This document shows positions 32,870 to 43,013 of a DNA stretch of 64,000 bases, piece by piece (position 1 is the first letter of the stretch; every line of letters starts with the position of its first letter). The stretch is from positions 12,648,001-12,712,000 of the forward strand of contig JBHGNT010000001.1 of NCBI GenBank assembly GCA_043228905.1, written 5' to 3'. Position numbers and translations under genes: made by a program. The stretch is from Azolla caroliniana. Its lineage: Eukaryota > Polypodiophyta. Below the pieces are notes generated by a model. It did no database searches, was not told where the DNA came from, and worked only from the letters and a program-made list of their open reading frames with translations.

Positions 32870-33634
32870 TGTCGTGCCTTTCGGCGCCGGATCGTTGCGT
32901 GAGTCGGGTGGGAACCACTGAGGTTTTGGACTAGGAGAAAGAAGAATATGAGATGAGGCTAGTAATGAATAGAATATTAAATAGATAGATAGAAATTTCG
33001 TGAATCCCACGAGTGTATTGTATTCGATTAATCAATATTTAGATAAGAATATGTATTTAGATTGAAAGAAAGATATAAGAAACTTGTGAATCCCACAAGT
33101 ATAGATTATATTATTTTCGTGAATCCCACGATTATATTAATCGGTTGGTGTTTTCGGAAATATATCCAATTTCCAAATATTTCACACACCTATTGCATTG
33201 TGCTCCCCATCCTTATGTAGTGATGAGGGAGTCCATGCTTTTTTTCTTCTAACTATAGACTCCATGCTTTTCCTATAGATAGACTATATGCTTTATCTAA
33301 AGTGATCATGCTTTTTCTAACTTGTGCGTTTTTTTATCAACTATAGCGTTCATGCACGCTAGATGTGCATGCGTACTTTTTCTTTTAGCATGCGTTTTCT
33401 TTTAAGTAAAGTTTATCCTAGGTGAACTAAGCTTTCTATGTGGAACATCTATTTTTGAATACTAATGAAATGCTAGTGTAATGGTAAGACATTACATTAT
33501 TAACATTGAGGTGCAAGGTTTGAATCTTGCCCTATGCATGTTATATACATTTTAATATTTTCTACTATTTATTCATATTTATTAAATCGGTACTTTATAA
33601 GTTTTTCACGTAGTGTACGAAATACACTACGACA
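32870..33634 (-). repeat. E11 3' LTR
   Basis: 765 bp; the minus strand starts TGTCGTAG at 33634. It contains the tRNA-like segment on the plus strand with A box 33474-33484 (TAGTGTAATGG) and B box 33517-33527 (GGTTTGAATCT). Confidence 0.92.
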
Positions 33635-35252
33635 CTCGCCCCCTCCGAACCCGCACATCCTCCGGTATGTGCCGAAGTTGTCGGTGATTGTTAGTCTCGT
33701 CCGTCCGTTCTCTGCATGGTTGGTTGCCGACTCCGCCCGGTTTCCGGTTCAGTTCAGTTGCCGGCTCTGTCCGGTCTCCGGTTACCGGCCCTCGTAATTC
33801 TTCGTTACTTGTTGTACCCTTCGTTTCTCTTGCTATGTCAGCTTTGTCTCTCCATTTTGAGCACATCCATTCTTTCCACCCGAACCATTGTCGCCATCCG
33901 ATCCACCATAATCTTCGTTCATTCTTTGCATTGCCATGAGTGGTTGTCATGGTCCCTTGTGGTACTCTTGAGCATCTCGGTGTGTTGTCTCTCTCCACTC
34001 CGCGCTTGTCTTCCGTAGGTTCTACCCACGCGTCGATGTCGACCTCCGAATACGCGCTCTCTATTAGGTCCTTGTGCGGCTTTAATGCATGCTTTATTTC
34101 TCGATGTTGCGCATGCGTTGTATTAGGCCGTAGCGCATGCTTCGTATTCCATCGTAGTGCATGCGTCGTATTATCCCGTAGTGCATGCTTCTTTTTGCAC
34201 CGTAGCGCATGCTTCTTTTTGCGCCGTAGCGTGTGCTTCTCTTTACTCTGTAGCACGTGCTTCTTTTGGTGCCGTAGCGCGTGCTCCGTATTACATGCTT
34301 CTCCCATCGTAGACCCGACCTTCGCGTTGTCGTGCTTTTGTTTACATCGGAATTTCAGACGGATCATCTTCCATCCGAACCGGCTTCCGACTTTACCTTC
34401 CTTGCTGCCACCTCCCGTCTCTCCGGTCTCACGTTGGTTCTCGGACACAACCGCCGAAGTCTCTAGAATTAGTGGGTAGGAATCCTCGATATTATCATCC
34501 TCCGTTGTTTCACCCATAGCCATATTCTCGGCTATCTCTCCGTCATACGCATCATCGGCTTCGGCCTTTGTTTTCTCTCCGCCACCTTCCGTCTCTTCGG
34601 TCTCACGTTGCCTTTCGAATGCAACCGCCGGAGTCTCTAGAATCAGTGGTGGGGAAGTCTCGATATGGCCATCCGTCGTTGATTCGTCCATAGCCACCTT
34701 TGATTCGATGTCATCTTTCGTGGCGACCTCCTCAATCAAGTCCTCCTTGCTCTCTTTCATTGCATCAATTATGCTTACCCCTTTTTCACCCGATGTTTCG
34801 GACACTTGTATTTTGAAATCTTCTTCTACACTTGGGTTATCGGCCTTATCCTTCGTCGTTGTTCTTTCGCAAGACAAGAGGGTAGCTTGTTTTACACCCT
34901 CTTCCGTCGCACCATCATGTTGTATTTCGGCCTTCATATCGGCTCCATCGTTTGTCTTCAATCGACCATCCTTCATCGGCCATGTCGTTGACAAGATTCT
35001 CATCTTCCTCTCATCATGTCTCCGGCATACCCTTTGGACTTCGGCCCAATCTTCAGTAAGACCATTCGTACCGTCATCGTCTTCGAGTTCAATCCCGATG
35101 TCCATCCTTTCTTTTCGATCGATTGATTTTACGAACATTAGGACTTTATCCTCCCCCACCAATCGTTGTTCCCGCTCCGAGAGTCGAGCAAGACGATGCT
35201 CGAACTCTAGGAATGCTTGTGTTGCACTTCGGTGGGTCTTCTCCGATGCCAC
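33627..35252 (-). CDS. E11 long ORF with Gag-like N-terminus, His octapeptides and Trp-rich segment
   Basis: The frame runs from about 35,330 (just after TAG that ends the upstream ORF) to 33,627; the first ATG is 35252. The N-terminus continues a Gag-like fold (FLEFEHRLARLSEREQRLV, DKVLMFVKSIDRKERMDIG, GLTEDWAEVQRVCRRHDERK). An acidic middle has two related units (SPPLILETPAVAFERQRETEETE and SYPLILETSAVVSENQRETGETG). Nine octapeptides of the type HALRxxKK follow (34,066-34,284). Next is a Trp-rich stretch (RRLWWIGWRQWFGWKEW), then a Thr/Arg-rich tail. I know no family with this layout. It may be a structural protein, or a long frame in decayed sequence, though its length argues against the latter. 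Confidence 0.6.
   Translation of the reverse strand: MASEKTHRSATQAFLEFEHRLARLSEREQRLVGEDKVLMFVKSIDRKERMDIGIELEDDDGTNGLTEDWAEVQRVCRRHDERKMRILSTTWPMKDGRLKTNDGADMKAEIQHDGATEEGVKQATLLSCERTTTKDKADNPSVEEDFKIQVSETSGEKGVSIIDAMKESKEDLIEEVATKDDIESKVAMDESTTDGHIETSPPLILETPAVAFERQRETEETEGGGEKTKAEADDAYDGEIAENMAMGETTEDDNIEDSYPLILETSAVVSENQRETGETGGGSKEGKVGSRFGWKMIRLKFRCKQKHDNAKVGSTMGEACNTEHALRHQKKHVLQSKEKHTLRRKKKHALRCKKKHALRDNTTHALRWNTKHALRPNTTHAQHREIKHALKPHKDLIESAYSEVDIDAWVEPTEDKRGVERDNTPRCSRVPQGTMTTTHGNAKNERRLWWIGWRQWFGWKEWMCSKWRDKADIARETKGTTSNEELRGPVTGDRTEPATELNRKPGGVGNQPCRERTDETNNHRQLRHIPEDVRVRRGRVS
34066..34284 (-). repeat. 24-bp minisatellite encoding octapeptides
   Basis: Nine in-frame units of about 24 bp, seen on the plus strand as repeated GCGCATGCTTC or similar. 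Translation on the minus strand gives HALRHQKK, HVLQSKEK, HTLRRKKK, HALRCKKK and so on. First and last units are the most divergent. Confidence 0.85.
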
Positions 35253-35333
35253 CCATTCGTCAAACTCGCGTCGATCTCGTCCCTTCGATCTCTCGTAGTC
35301 ATATGCCTCTCGTAAAGCTTCTTCAAAGGACCC

Positions 35334-35702
35334 CTATGTTGGATTTTGTTGCCGTATCTTGTAGATTCTTTCTTGTAACTCATTCGTGGCTACCCGACTG
35401 AAGGATATCACTTGCAATCCTTCCGGTATCCCACATCGCATCATCTCCCCTTCGTAGTCATGTAGATAGCGTGACACATCATTTCCGTTGAATTGCCCGT
35501 TTTGTTGCACAAGCCGCTCTACTGCCGACTTCATCTCTGACATCGCACGTTGCTCTTGTTGCATCCGCTCAATCATCATCATCATCATGCTCATCGCCTC
35601 TTGTTGATTTTCCATCTCCTTGCCACCCGTTTTCACGTCGGGTTCACCAACTGTGTCGTGTCTTTCGGCGCCGGATCGTTGCGTGAGTCGGGTGGGAACC
35701 AC
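35334..35702 (-). CDS. E11 Gag-like ORF starting inside the LTR
   Basis: ATG 35702 lies 49 bases inside the 5' LTR. The frame crosses the LTR end and the primer-site region (translated as VGEPDV). It then encodes a Met-rich helix (NQQEAMSMMMMMIERM) and a Gag-like core (NGQFNGNDVSRYLHDYEGEM, IPEGLQVISFSRVA). TAG after QQNPT (35334) separates it from the next ORF in the same frame; the two probably formed one protein. E3 has the same ORF start, so reading through the LTR is a family trait. Confidence 0.72.
   Translation of the reverse strand: MVPTRLTQRSGAERHDTVGEPDVKTGGKEMENQQEAMSMMMMMIERMQQEQRAMSEMKSAVERLVQQNGQFNGNDVSRYLHDYEGEMMRCGIPEGLQVISFSRVATNELQERIYKIRQQNPT
35637..35653 (-). other. E11 candidate primer-binding site
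   Basis: The reverse complement of about 35,635-35,651 is TTGGTGAACCCGACGTG, two or three bases after the LTR end. The same stretch occurs in E3 at 10361-10377. The tRNA is not identified. It is also protein-coding. Confidence 0.5.
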
Positions 35703-36419
35703 TGAGGTTTTGGACTAGGAGAAAGAAGAATATGAGATGAGGCTAGTAATGAATAGATTATTAAAAAGAGAGATAGAAATTTCGTGAATCCCACGAGTGT
35801 ATTGTATTCGATTAATCAATATTTAGATAAGAATATGTATTTAGATTGAAAGAAAGATATAAGAAACTTGTGAATCCCACAAGTATAGATTATATTATTT
35901 TCGTGAATCCCACGATTATATTAATCGGTTGGTGTTTTCGGAAATATATCCAATTTCCAAATATTTCACACACCTATTACATTGTGCTCCCCATCCTTAT
36001 GTAGTGATGAGGGAGTCCATGCTTTTTTTTTTCTAACTATAGACTCCATGCTTTTCCTATAGATAGACTATATGCTTTATCTAAAGTGATCATGCTTTTT
36101 CTAACTTGTGCGTTTTTTTATCAACTATAGCGTTCATGCACGCTAGATGTGCATGCGTAGCTTTTTCTTTTAGCATGCGTTTTCTTTTAAGTAAAGTTTA
36201 TCCTAGATGAACTAAGCTTTCTATGTGGAACATCTATTTTTAAATACTAATGAAATGCTAGTGTAATGGTAAGACATTACATTATTAATATGGAGGTGCA
36301 AGGTTTGAATCTTGCCCTATGCATGTTATATACATTTTAATATTTTCTACTATTTATTCATATTTATTAAATCGGTACTTTATAAGTTTTTCACGTAGTG
36401 TACGAAATACACTACGACA
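35654..36419 (-). repeat. E11 5' LTR
   Basis: 766 bp; the minus strand starts TGTCGTAG at 36419 and ends CACGACA at 35654. It carries the plus-strand tRNA-like segment at about 36,258-36,325 and repeated GTGAATCCCAC motifs. Confidence 0.92.
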
Positions 36420-36617
36420 TCGTAATGACAATATAGTAGCCTCGAGTTGGTGAACCCGTTGTGATAATTTTTCAACTTGTTGAGCTTTTTTGATACTCAC
36501 TTGTTGTAGGTCGCCCAATAGCCTTTGATTTTCATGCTCTAATGCCACAAATTTATTCGTGAGCATGTCGAGCTCGGAGAGAACACGCATATATTCTTGT
36601 TTTCTCACGAACTCCAT
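36420..36617 (-). pseudogene. E10 gag, N-terminal part
   Basis: It starts at ATG 36617 (MEFVRKQEYMRVLSELDML), the first ATG after the LTR. A short coiled coil follows (QRLLGDLQQVSIKKAQQVEKLSQRVHQLEATILSL). It is interrupted by E11 and resumes at 32,865. This N-terminal helix probably helps Gag assembly. Confidence 0.85.
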
Positions 36618-36693
36618 GACGAACGAGGGGAGAGGAGAAGAAATAAGAGAACTTGTGGAAGAGGGAGAAAATGAAAAAAAAATTGGTTCAAAC

Positions 36694-37135
36694 TGTCAAG
36701 ACAAAGAGAGAGAGAGAAGAAAGAGAGAGAAAAAGGGAAAGAGATATATTTATGAGGCAGAAAGAGAGAATTGAAAAGAAAGTATTGTATTGTGATATAA
36801 GATGGAGTACACATAGTAGGCATTAGGGAGCTATAGGATGGCGTTGAACCAATTTGGTTTTTGGATGGTTGATAGCTCCTTATTTATAATTCTCTATAGA
36901 GTAATCTAGAACACTCTAGAATATTCTGGGGTAATCTAGTAATCTAGAAGGTTCTAGCATATAGAACACTCTAGAATATTCTAGGACATTCTAGAATATC
37001 CTTATGATATTAGATTATATATTCTAAAAATAATACGCATAAACTTGTTATTACAATGGTTAAGGATTTGACATGCGTATAACAAGGTTGTGGGTTCAAT
37101 TCCTTTCGAGACAAAATGTGAGTGTCGTCATGACA
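36694..37135 (-). repeat. E10 5' LTR (inverted)
   Basis: 442 bp; the minus strand starts TGTCATGACGACAC and ends CTTGACA. It closely matches the plus-strand LTR 52102-52583, apart from short gaps in the CTAGAA-rich part. A plus-strand tRNA-like stretch (GGGTTCAATTCC B-box) lies at about 37,040-37,115. Confidence 0.88.
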
Positions 37136-37350
37136 TTGACTATCACACTTTGATACAATGCTCTACCCTTGATAATATTTGACCATGCTTTCCACATCTC
37201 TTCGACTAAGCCCAATCATTGGACAAATTTCTCTCACCAACCACAATGTGCACTCTCGATTGCAACATTCATTGGTAAAGTTCTTGAACATCAAGAGTCG
37301 TTACTCACTTTCACACGTATCACGTTGTCGTGTGAATCTTCTCACACTAT
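37136..37350 (+). repeat. LINE 3' tail segment
   Basis: TATCACACTTTGATACAATGCTCTA and the following ~190 bases match the tail of the LINE fragment at 62,060-62,250 and similar pieces at 57,880 and 62,660. It sits against the E10 LTR. Its missing neighbour is at 52,584, across the proposed inversion. Confidence 0.75.
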
Positions 37351-38279
37351 GTAAAAAAATAAATAATAAAATAAGTACTTTATATTAGCTTAATGGCATG
37401 TTATAGAAGATGGATGTTTGAGAAGATAGGGAAAATAGAACTATTATTTATCCCACATAGATAGGAAACTTAAGGCCCTGGCTATATAAGCACCTTGAGA
37501 CCCTCATTTTCATTTGTGCTAAGAGCACTTTGGCCACTTTGTTTTGATGGATGATGGTGGCCAAGTTCCCAAAATCGGGAACCGGCCAGTAAGCCAAATC
37601 GGAACCCGAAATCGGCCGGTAAGCAAACCGAGACTGGACGAGGTTGGATGCAAACCGAACGGATAAAAGGATCATGTGGCTAATTAAAGTGAAGTGAAGA
37701 AAACTAAAGTAAAGGTCATGTGGACGGTCGCATGCAACTAAAAGAAAAAGCCATGCAACTAAAAATAGATGCAACTAAAAGAAAAAGCTTTGCAACTAAA
37801 AGTAGAGGCCATGCAACAAAAAGTGAACATGTAGATGATCAAGGGAGAACTCCATATAAAATTCCATCTTTTTTTTACACTCACTCTCTCTCCATTATTT
37901 TTCTTTTCCTTCTCAACTCCCTTATCTTATGGAAGCCATATCTCTCCTAACCTCTAATTTCCTTACGAAAGCCAAAAACCCTAATTTTCCCTACGGAAGC
38001 CATAACACTCAAAAACCCTAATTTTCCCTACGGAAGCCATAACACTAAAAAGCCCTAATTTTCCCTACGGAAGCCATATCTCATCGAAAACCCCTAATTT
38101 TTCTTTTCTATTAATCTCAGTAAACCTAAAACTTATGAATCCCAATCTTGGGACATATTGTAATTTCTTTTCCTTTGTTAATGAAAATTATTAAATTTCT
38201 TATTTCCGTTAATTGTTAAAAATATAAATGCACGAATGTGATATCCTCTGGTCAAAGGCTCCGGGGTCCTGCCTCAAGT
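37351..38279. other. Gene-free region with short tandem repeats
   Basis: It has a TATA-like GGCTATATAAGC at 37,480, ATGCAACTAAAAG repeats (37,720-37,830) and four units of CCCTACGGAAGCCATA (37,960-38,070). It could be a solo LTR. I see no supported gene. Confidence 0.5.
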
Positions 38280-38620
38280 TCACGTATCCTCGTCGTATTT
38301 TTGTGACAACGTGAAATGCAATAATTTTGGTCTCATAGGTCGAAGCTTTTTTGTGGTTATGTTGGCCGTGAAAATCTTCCGAAAATTCTCCCATGCTTCC
38401 TTCGGTGTCTCCGCGTCTCGAATGTAGCCGAGGATGTGGTCATGAGCACATGTCGCCAAGCAATACATTACTCGAGTCGCCGCTTGCTCCCATGTTGAGT
38501 AGTCGGCGTCCTTTGGGTCGAGTCGATTTTCTTGTGCTCCTTTGATGTAGATCCAATATCCTTGACCGACAAGGTATTGGTGCATCTTGTACTGCCAAGA
38601 TGCAAAGTTGAACAACGACG
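38280..38620 (-). pseudogene. copia gag fragment related to E6
   Basis: The minus strand reads NFASWQYKMHQYLVGQGYW, STWEQAATRVMYCLAT and HDHILGYIRDAETPKEAWENF, the same Gag core as E6. Both ends are cut; no LTR is visible. Confidence 0.82.
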
Positions 38621-38870
38621 AAGTGGTGGCCGAACAGTGGCGATTGGCCGGATAGTGGCCCACAATAGTCGAGTGGTGGCCAAACAACAACGATTGGCCA
38701 AATAGTGGTTGGACAATGGCTGAACAATGATTGAGTGGTGGCAATTAGCCGGATAGTGGCCGACAGTGGTAGTCTAATATCAACGACGATTGGCTAGAAA
38801 GTAGCCAACAACGGCCGAGTGGCATTCGAATAGCATCCAGACAACAGCCGGACAGACGACCACATACAGT
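38621..38870. repeat. Imperfect minisatellite
   Basis: Units of GTGGCCGAACAGTGGCGATTG type, about 25-35 bp, repeat imperfectly. Frames over it are low complexity. Confidence 0.6.
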
Positions 38871-39643
38871 CAGTGGAGACAGTCGTACAAAGACACAACA
38901 GATAGAGTGAGTGTTACTCGTAAGAATATACGGGGAGGCATAAGGGTATTTGTAATGATGTGGTTGATGTGTAGGTATAATATGAATGAGTGTGTGAGGA
39001 TGAGTATGTGTATGTGTATGAACACATGCACATTTGTGTGCATGTGTACAAAGGTGAGAAAGTGGGTAAGTAATGTAACTCCCTACTTGGCTCATTCTTT
39101 ATTTGTAACAGTTACCTTTTGTATTATATAAACCCCACCCATGGGGCATAATGAAAAATAACTTTTTCCCTCTTATTTTGGTGTCATTCTTATTTGTCTC
39201 TCTCTTTAGCTCTCTCCCTATCGTAACCCCCTTGGAATGGCTTCACCCCCCACCCCAACAACACTAAGATGACCGGGACAGACAGACAGACAAACAAGAA
39301 GATGAAGATGGTGAAGTTGACCAAAAGAGGAAGAAACAAGAGGAAGATAGAAGACGAAGATAGAATAGGAACATAAATTTAAGACAGAAAATTAGAGGAG
39401 AAGAAATCAAGCAAGTAGAGGAGGAACAAGGAAGGAGTTACAAGAGAGAAGAAAGAGAGGGCATACGAGTAAATTTAAAAATGGAAGGGCATAAACCCAA
39501 CTACAATAACTCCAGGGCACGGAATCAAATTTCTGAAGCTCAAGGGCAACAAACAAAAATTCAAAAAAACAAAAAGAAATTCAAAAACATGAGGGTGGAT
39601 ATTTAAAATTTTTAAACTCACAATAACTCACATAAAATAAAAG

Positions 39644-39678
<35 letters not shown>

Positions 39679-40129
39679 ACATCATTGTAAGAAAAAAAAA
39701 GAGTACCGAAGTTTCGCGGATGTTTCGACCGAACGAGAGGTTCGTGTCATTGAGTTTGTGTTTGTGTTTCACCTATTCCAGTCGTTGGAGTTTCGACAAA
39801 TGCGATATGAGAAGACTGAGGGAGTTCCGGTCTTATGTTCTAGTCCAAGGACCAATGTTCATGTTTATTGAAGGCATGTGGGTTCACCCGTGCAAGGAAC
39901 TATCCCGCGGGTGTAACATATGTGTTATCTATGGGATTGTAAGTGTATGAGTGTATAACTGTTGGTACGTGGATAGATAAGTGAAGTCTTTGTATTAAAA
40001 GTCAAGTGTAAGTGTATGTGCAAATGTGCACATAAGTGTGAGTATATTAATATGGTGAAGTGGGTCTAAGTTGTTACAAGGTTATGTAACTAACCTACAA
40101 ACCCCATTGTACGTTCTTTATTTGGAACT
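38871..40129. other. Repeat debris with microsatellites
   Basis: No gene is supported. 39,100-39,260 resembles, in pieces, the flanks of E8 on both sides (19,000-19,139 and 40,010-40,129). A purine-rich tract (39,270-39,460) and an AC run (39,646-39,676) follow. Confidence 0.5.
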
Positions 40130-40619
40130 TGTTGCCTTCCTCTCCGGAGGCGACACCTTCGATTCCTAACCGAAATCGGACGAGGGGACTATGGTACGTG
40201 GTGGTCAGATTGCTTTTACGAAACGGGATGACACCCTACAGATTACGTAAGAGGATACCTCGGTTATGCATACACAATAGGGAGAGATAGGTTACTTAAC
40301 AATGACACAAAATAGACCCAACACTGTTTGGATTACGGAAATGAGTAGTGATTACAGTTACACGACTATCTGCCGGAATGTATCAGATACAATGTAGTAG
40401 GATTAATTACGTAGTACCCTCAGACTTCTCTCATATAGGTCTCCCTCTCTTCCTTCAATCTGTTGCTCCTTATATAAATGTTCCTCGGCACGCTCCTTCT
40501 CCTTCCATGTTTTCAGCTGTGTTTATTTTGGCTGCTTCTGATTGCTTTCGGTTGTTTAGCTACTGCTACCTAATTCCTATTGTGATTCTCATATTTACAA
40601 TTTTGGCCCACGGACAACA
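40130..40619 (-). repeat. E8 3' LTR (inverted)
   Basis: 490 bp; the reverse complement begins TGTTGTCCGTGGGCC and ends GGCAACA like 19140-19627, and is highly similar throughout. AGTTC follows it in its own orientation, close to GGTTC before the 5' LTR. Confidence 0.88.
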
Positions 40620-40833
40620 CCTGGCACACCCATGGGATAGTGCCTTGGCACGTCGAACCCAACAAATCGAAATTTCCAATTCGTAAAAAAATGTTGTTGA
40701 AATTCATAAAAATTAATTCAATATATATTACAGTTAATCCTCGGTCAAAATGTGGATGATTCCCTCCGCCTGGTTTGGTTCGGCTGTTACGTCCTTTGGA
40801 ATGGTCACGGGATCGGGTCGTGGTGCGTTGGTG

Positions 40834-42170
40834 TTTTAGGTCGAAATGTCTGTTGCACGCTCCTTTTTGTCGTTGTTCTGTAATATCGGGGACGTTGGGG
40901 TGTGGCTATCCGGCTTCATTGGTCGTTCGTCGACTGTGTCAGGTTGTTCCAGGGTGTTATCATTCAAGGCTTGCTCCGTGTTGATCATCAACAACATTTG
41001 ATCGTCGTTGAATTCCTCAAGGAGGGTGCCGATGGCTTTGGTGTGGGCCTCGGCTAAGGCATGAAAATCCTCGATGAGGTCTTCTCGAATCATTTGTATG
41101 CTGTTGTCATCCATCTTGTAGAAGCCTTTTCCTTCTTTCCATCGATTTTCGGCGTCCGCCCGTAGAACTTGTAATTCGGCTACTTGAGCCGACCATTGCA
41201 TCCAACCTATAGCTAGTGTTTTTTCGACCTTTCGGTTTAATTTCTGCCACAGCTTCATGACTAACGCATTGATGCATTCCTCCCGTTTGTCGTACATTGT
41301 TTGAAGAGCCAACATCTCTTGTTTTGCTTTGTCGATGTCGAGCTGTAATTTTGTCGTGAGTAGTTCGTAGGATGTATTCATTGACTTGACCCTTGCCGTT
41401 GCTTGCTTCGTTACTCTATCGATTTGTTGGTTGAATTGAGTTCGAGCCTCCTCCAATTCCTTTACATGTTGTCTGCACTGTTTGGTCATTGGAGGTAGAA
41501 GGGGGAGGCGGTAGTACGAGCGGTGGTGGCTGATCCCGTGTTCGAAGTTGTTGCTCTAATTCAGCCCGTTGTGCTTCAAAGGCCTACCATAGGTCTGTGT
41601 GAGCCTTTGCTTGTTTGCTTGCCTCTTTGTTACGTGTAGCCATGTCATTGGCTACACGCGTGGCTCTGTCTAGTTACTGGTAAACTTCGACCAACGCCGT
41701 GTTGAGCTTAGGAAGCTCAATGCATGTTCGGCGTTTCTTTGTTGCCCATTTGTGGCCAACCTTCCGTAGTTTCGGCTCATCATCTGAAGCCGGCTCATTG
41801 TCTAAGGCCCTTTCTATGACCTCCTGCTCGGCGTGTTCCTGGGCCATGCGGGACGCGGCAACTACTTGGAGACGAGCCAAAAAGTCGATGAGCTCGTATG
41901 TCGTGCCGTGTTGCAAATGCTTCTGCTCGAATGCTTCTGCTAGCATATCACGGAAGGTTAGTACTTCATGCTCTGAGAATCATGATTGCTGGCCTTGCTT
42001 GATAGGTCTATTGGGATACAACGTGGTGGTTGTCACGATCACGTGCTAGCCTTGCTCGATCCCGGCAAGCTCTTGCTAATGTCCGTGCGACGGCGTTTTG
42101 TGGCCGGATTTGTCTCTTGGGATGCTTATACATCATGGTCCTTTTTTTGTTGGGTTTCCACTAAGCACGA
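40834..42170 (-). pseudogene. Extra ORF C-terminal half (coiled coil), part of E8
   Basis: Reading leftward from 42,170: VETQQKKDHDV, a basic KRRRTDISKSLPGSSKA, then a helical segment (41946-41674: MLAEAFEQKHLQHGTTYELIDFL). A long coiled coil follows at 41489-40836 (HVKELEEARTQFNQQIDRV, LQLDIDKAKQEMLALQTMY, WMQWSAQVAELQVLRADAENRW). An acidic tail ends before the LTR. Layout and composition parallel the E2 extra ORF from its basic linker onward. Several stops and frameshifts are present. It continues beyond E12 at 47,545. Confidence 0.7.
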
Positions 42171-42472
42171 TGTCGAATACAAGTGTATAATGGACGTATT
42201 CACACTATCCCTTTGTATAGCTCAAGTTTGGGCCATTTGTGTAATTAGCATAAATGGTAGTTGCCCTAAGTTTGTCACTATATAAAGTGACCTAGTAACC
42301 TTTTTGTAAGGTTGGTTGTATTATTGTTTCTATTGAATAGAAAGAGTCTTTTGTGCCTCCTCTCTCTCTCTCTCTCTATCTCTGTGCACGATCTTCGATT
42401 CTGTCATACGCAGGTACTCAACCCCAATCGAATGCTACTTGATCTTCCGCATTGACGGCCTTGTCTTCAACA
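42171..42472 (+). repeat. E12 5' LTR
   Basis: 302 bp from TGTCGAATAC to TCTTCAACA. CTATATAAAGTGAC near 42,280 is a good TATA box; a CT microsatellite lies near 42,360. Confidence 0.97.
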
Positions 42473-42474
42473 TT

Positions 42475-42486
42475 TGGTATCAGAGC
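42475..42486 (+). other. E12 primer-binding site
   Basis: TGGTATCAGAGC, two bases after the LTR, matches initiator Met-tRNA. Confidence 0.93.
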
Positions 42487-43013
42487 GAGGTCCCTCAACC
42501 CGCTGTCGGCCGTCATCACAGCCTGCACAGTATTCGGCCTTTCGCTTCATCCTAGTCTGCAAAGCATTCGGTTTCCTGCGTCATTCGAAGAAACAGAGAA
42601 GAAAGTAGGCAAACACAAGCTTGAATCTCGCTGCGTTAGATCATCACTCGGAGTAAGCCAGTCGGCTGTACTCTACTTCCTTGATCGTAACTGCTTGAGG
42701 TGGGCTTCCTGCACAACGACGACTTCAAGGACAACCCCAGTTCGTGTTTCATTCGATTGGACAATAATCGGAAGGACCAGTCGGTTCCATTGCTCTCACC
42801 GTTGCAGTCAACCGAAACCGAATCGGCTTGAAGTACTATCGGATCGTTAAATCTAGGTTCAACTCGACTAAGACAATTGTCGGTAGTCAATCCGAACCAA
42901 ATCCCCGATTCTCCGTAATCAACATCACTTGTGTCCAACTTCGGCTAGAACGACACTGAGTGGGCCAAACCGCTGCACTTCACCAAAGTTCGTAGCCGAC
43001 TTAGGGCAGAGTC
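42487..43013 (+). other. E12 untranslated leader
   Basis: A 527-bp leader between primer site and gag ATG. Open frames in it lack any Gag-like sequence. Confidence 0.6.

Larger units (their letters stand above)
32870..36419 (-). mobile_element. E11: non-autonomous LTR element with Gag-like and novel ORFs
   Basis: LTRs 35654-36419 (5') and 32870-33634 (3') are 766 and 765 bp with TGTCG/CGACA ends and only scattered differences. Flanks CCGT (32866-32869) and TCGT (36420-36423) fit a 4-bp duplication with one transition. The interior of about 2 kb has a Gag-like start and a long unique ORF but no protease, RT or integrase. It is the best copy of the family that includes E3, the solo LTR at 24037 and the piece at 16555. 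Confidence 0.9.
32060..37135 (-). mobile_element. E10 chromovirus, 5' half (inverted)
   Basis: On the minus strand: LTR (37135 to 36694), gag (36617 downwards), ending at the zinc knuckle near 32,090. Protease, RT and integrase are not here but on the plus strand at 48,370-52,101 with a matching LTR. E11 is nested in gag. The segment lies between a broken extra ORF on the left and a LINE tail on the right. Confidence 0.82.

Noticed and set aside
33534-35298. Plus-strand ORFs opposite the E11 long ORF
   Set aside because: Hydrophobic shadows of the minus-strand ORF; no family resemblance.
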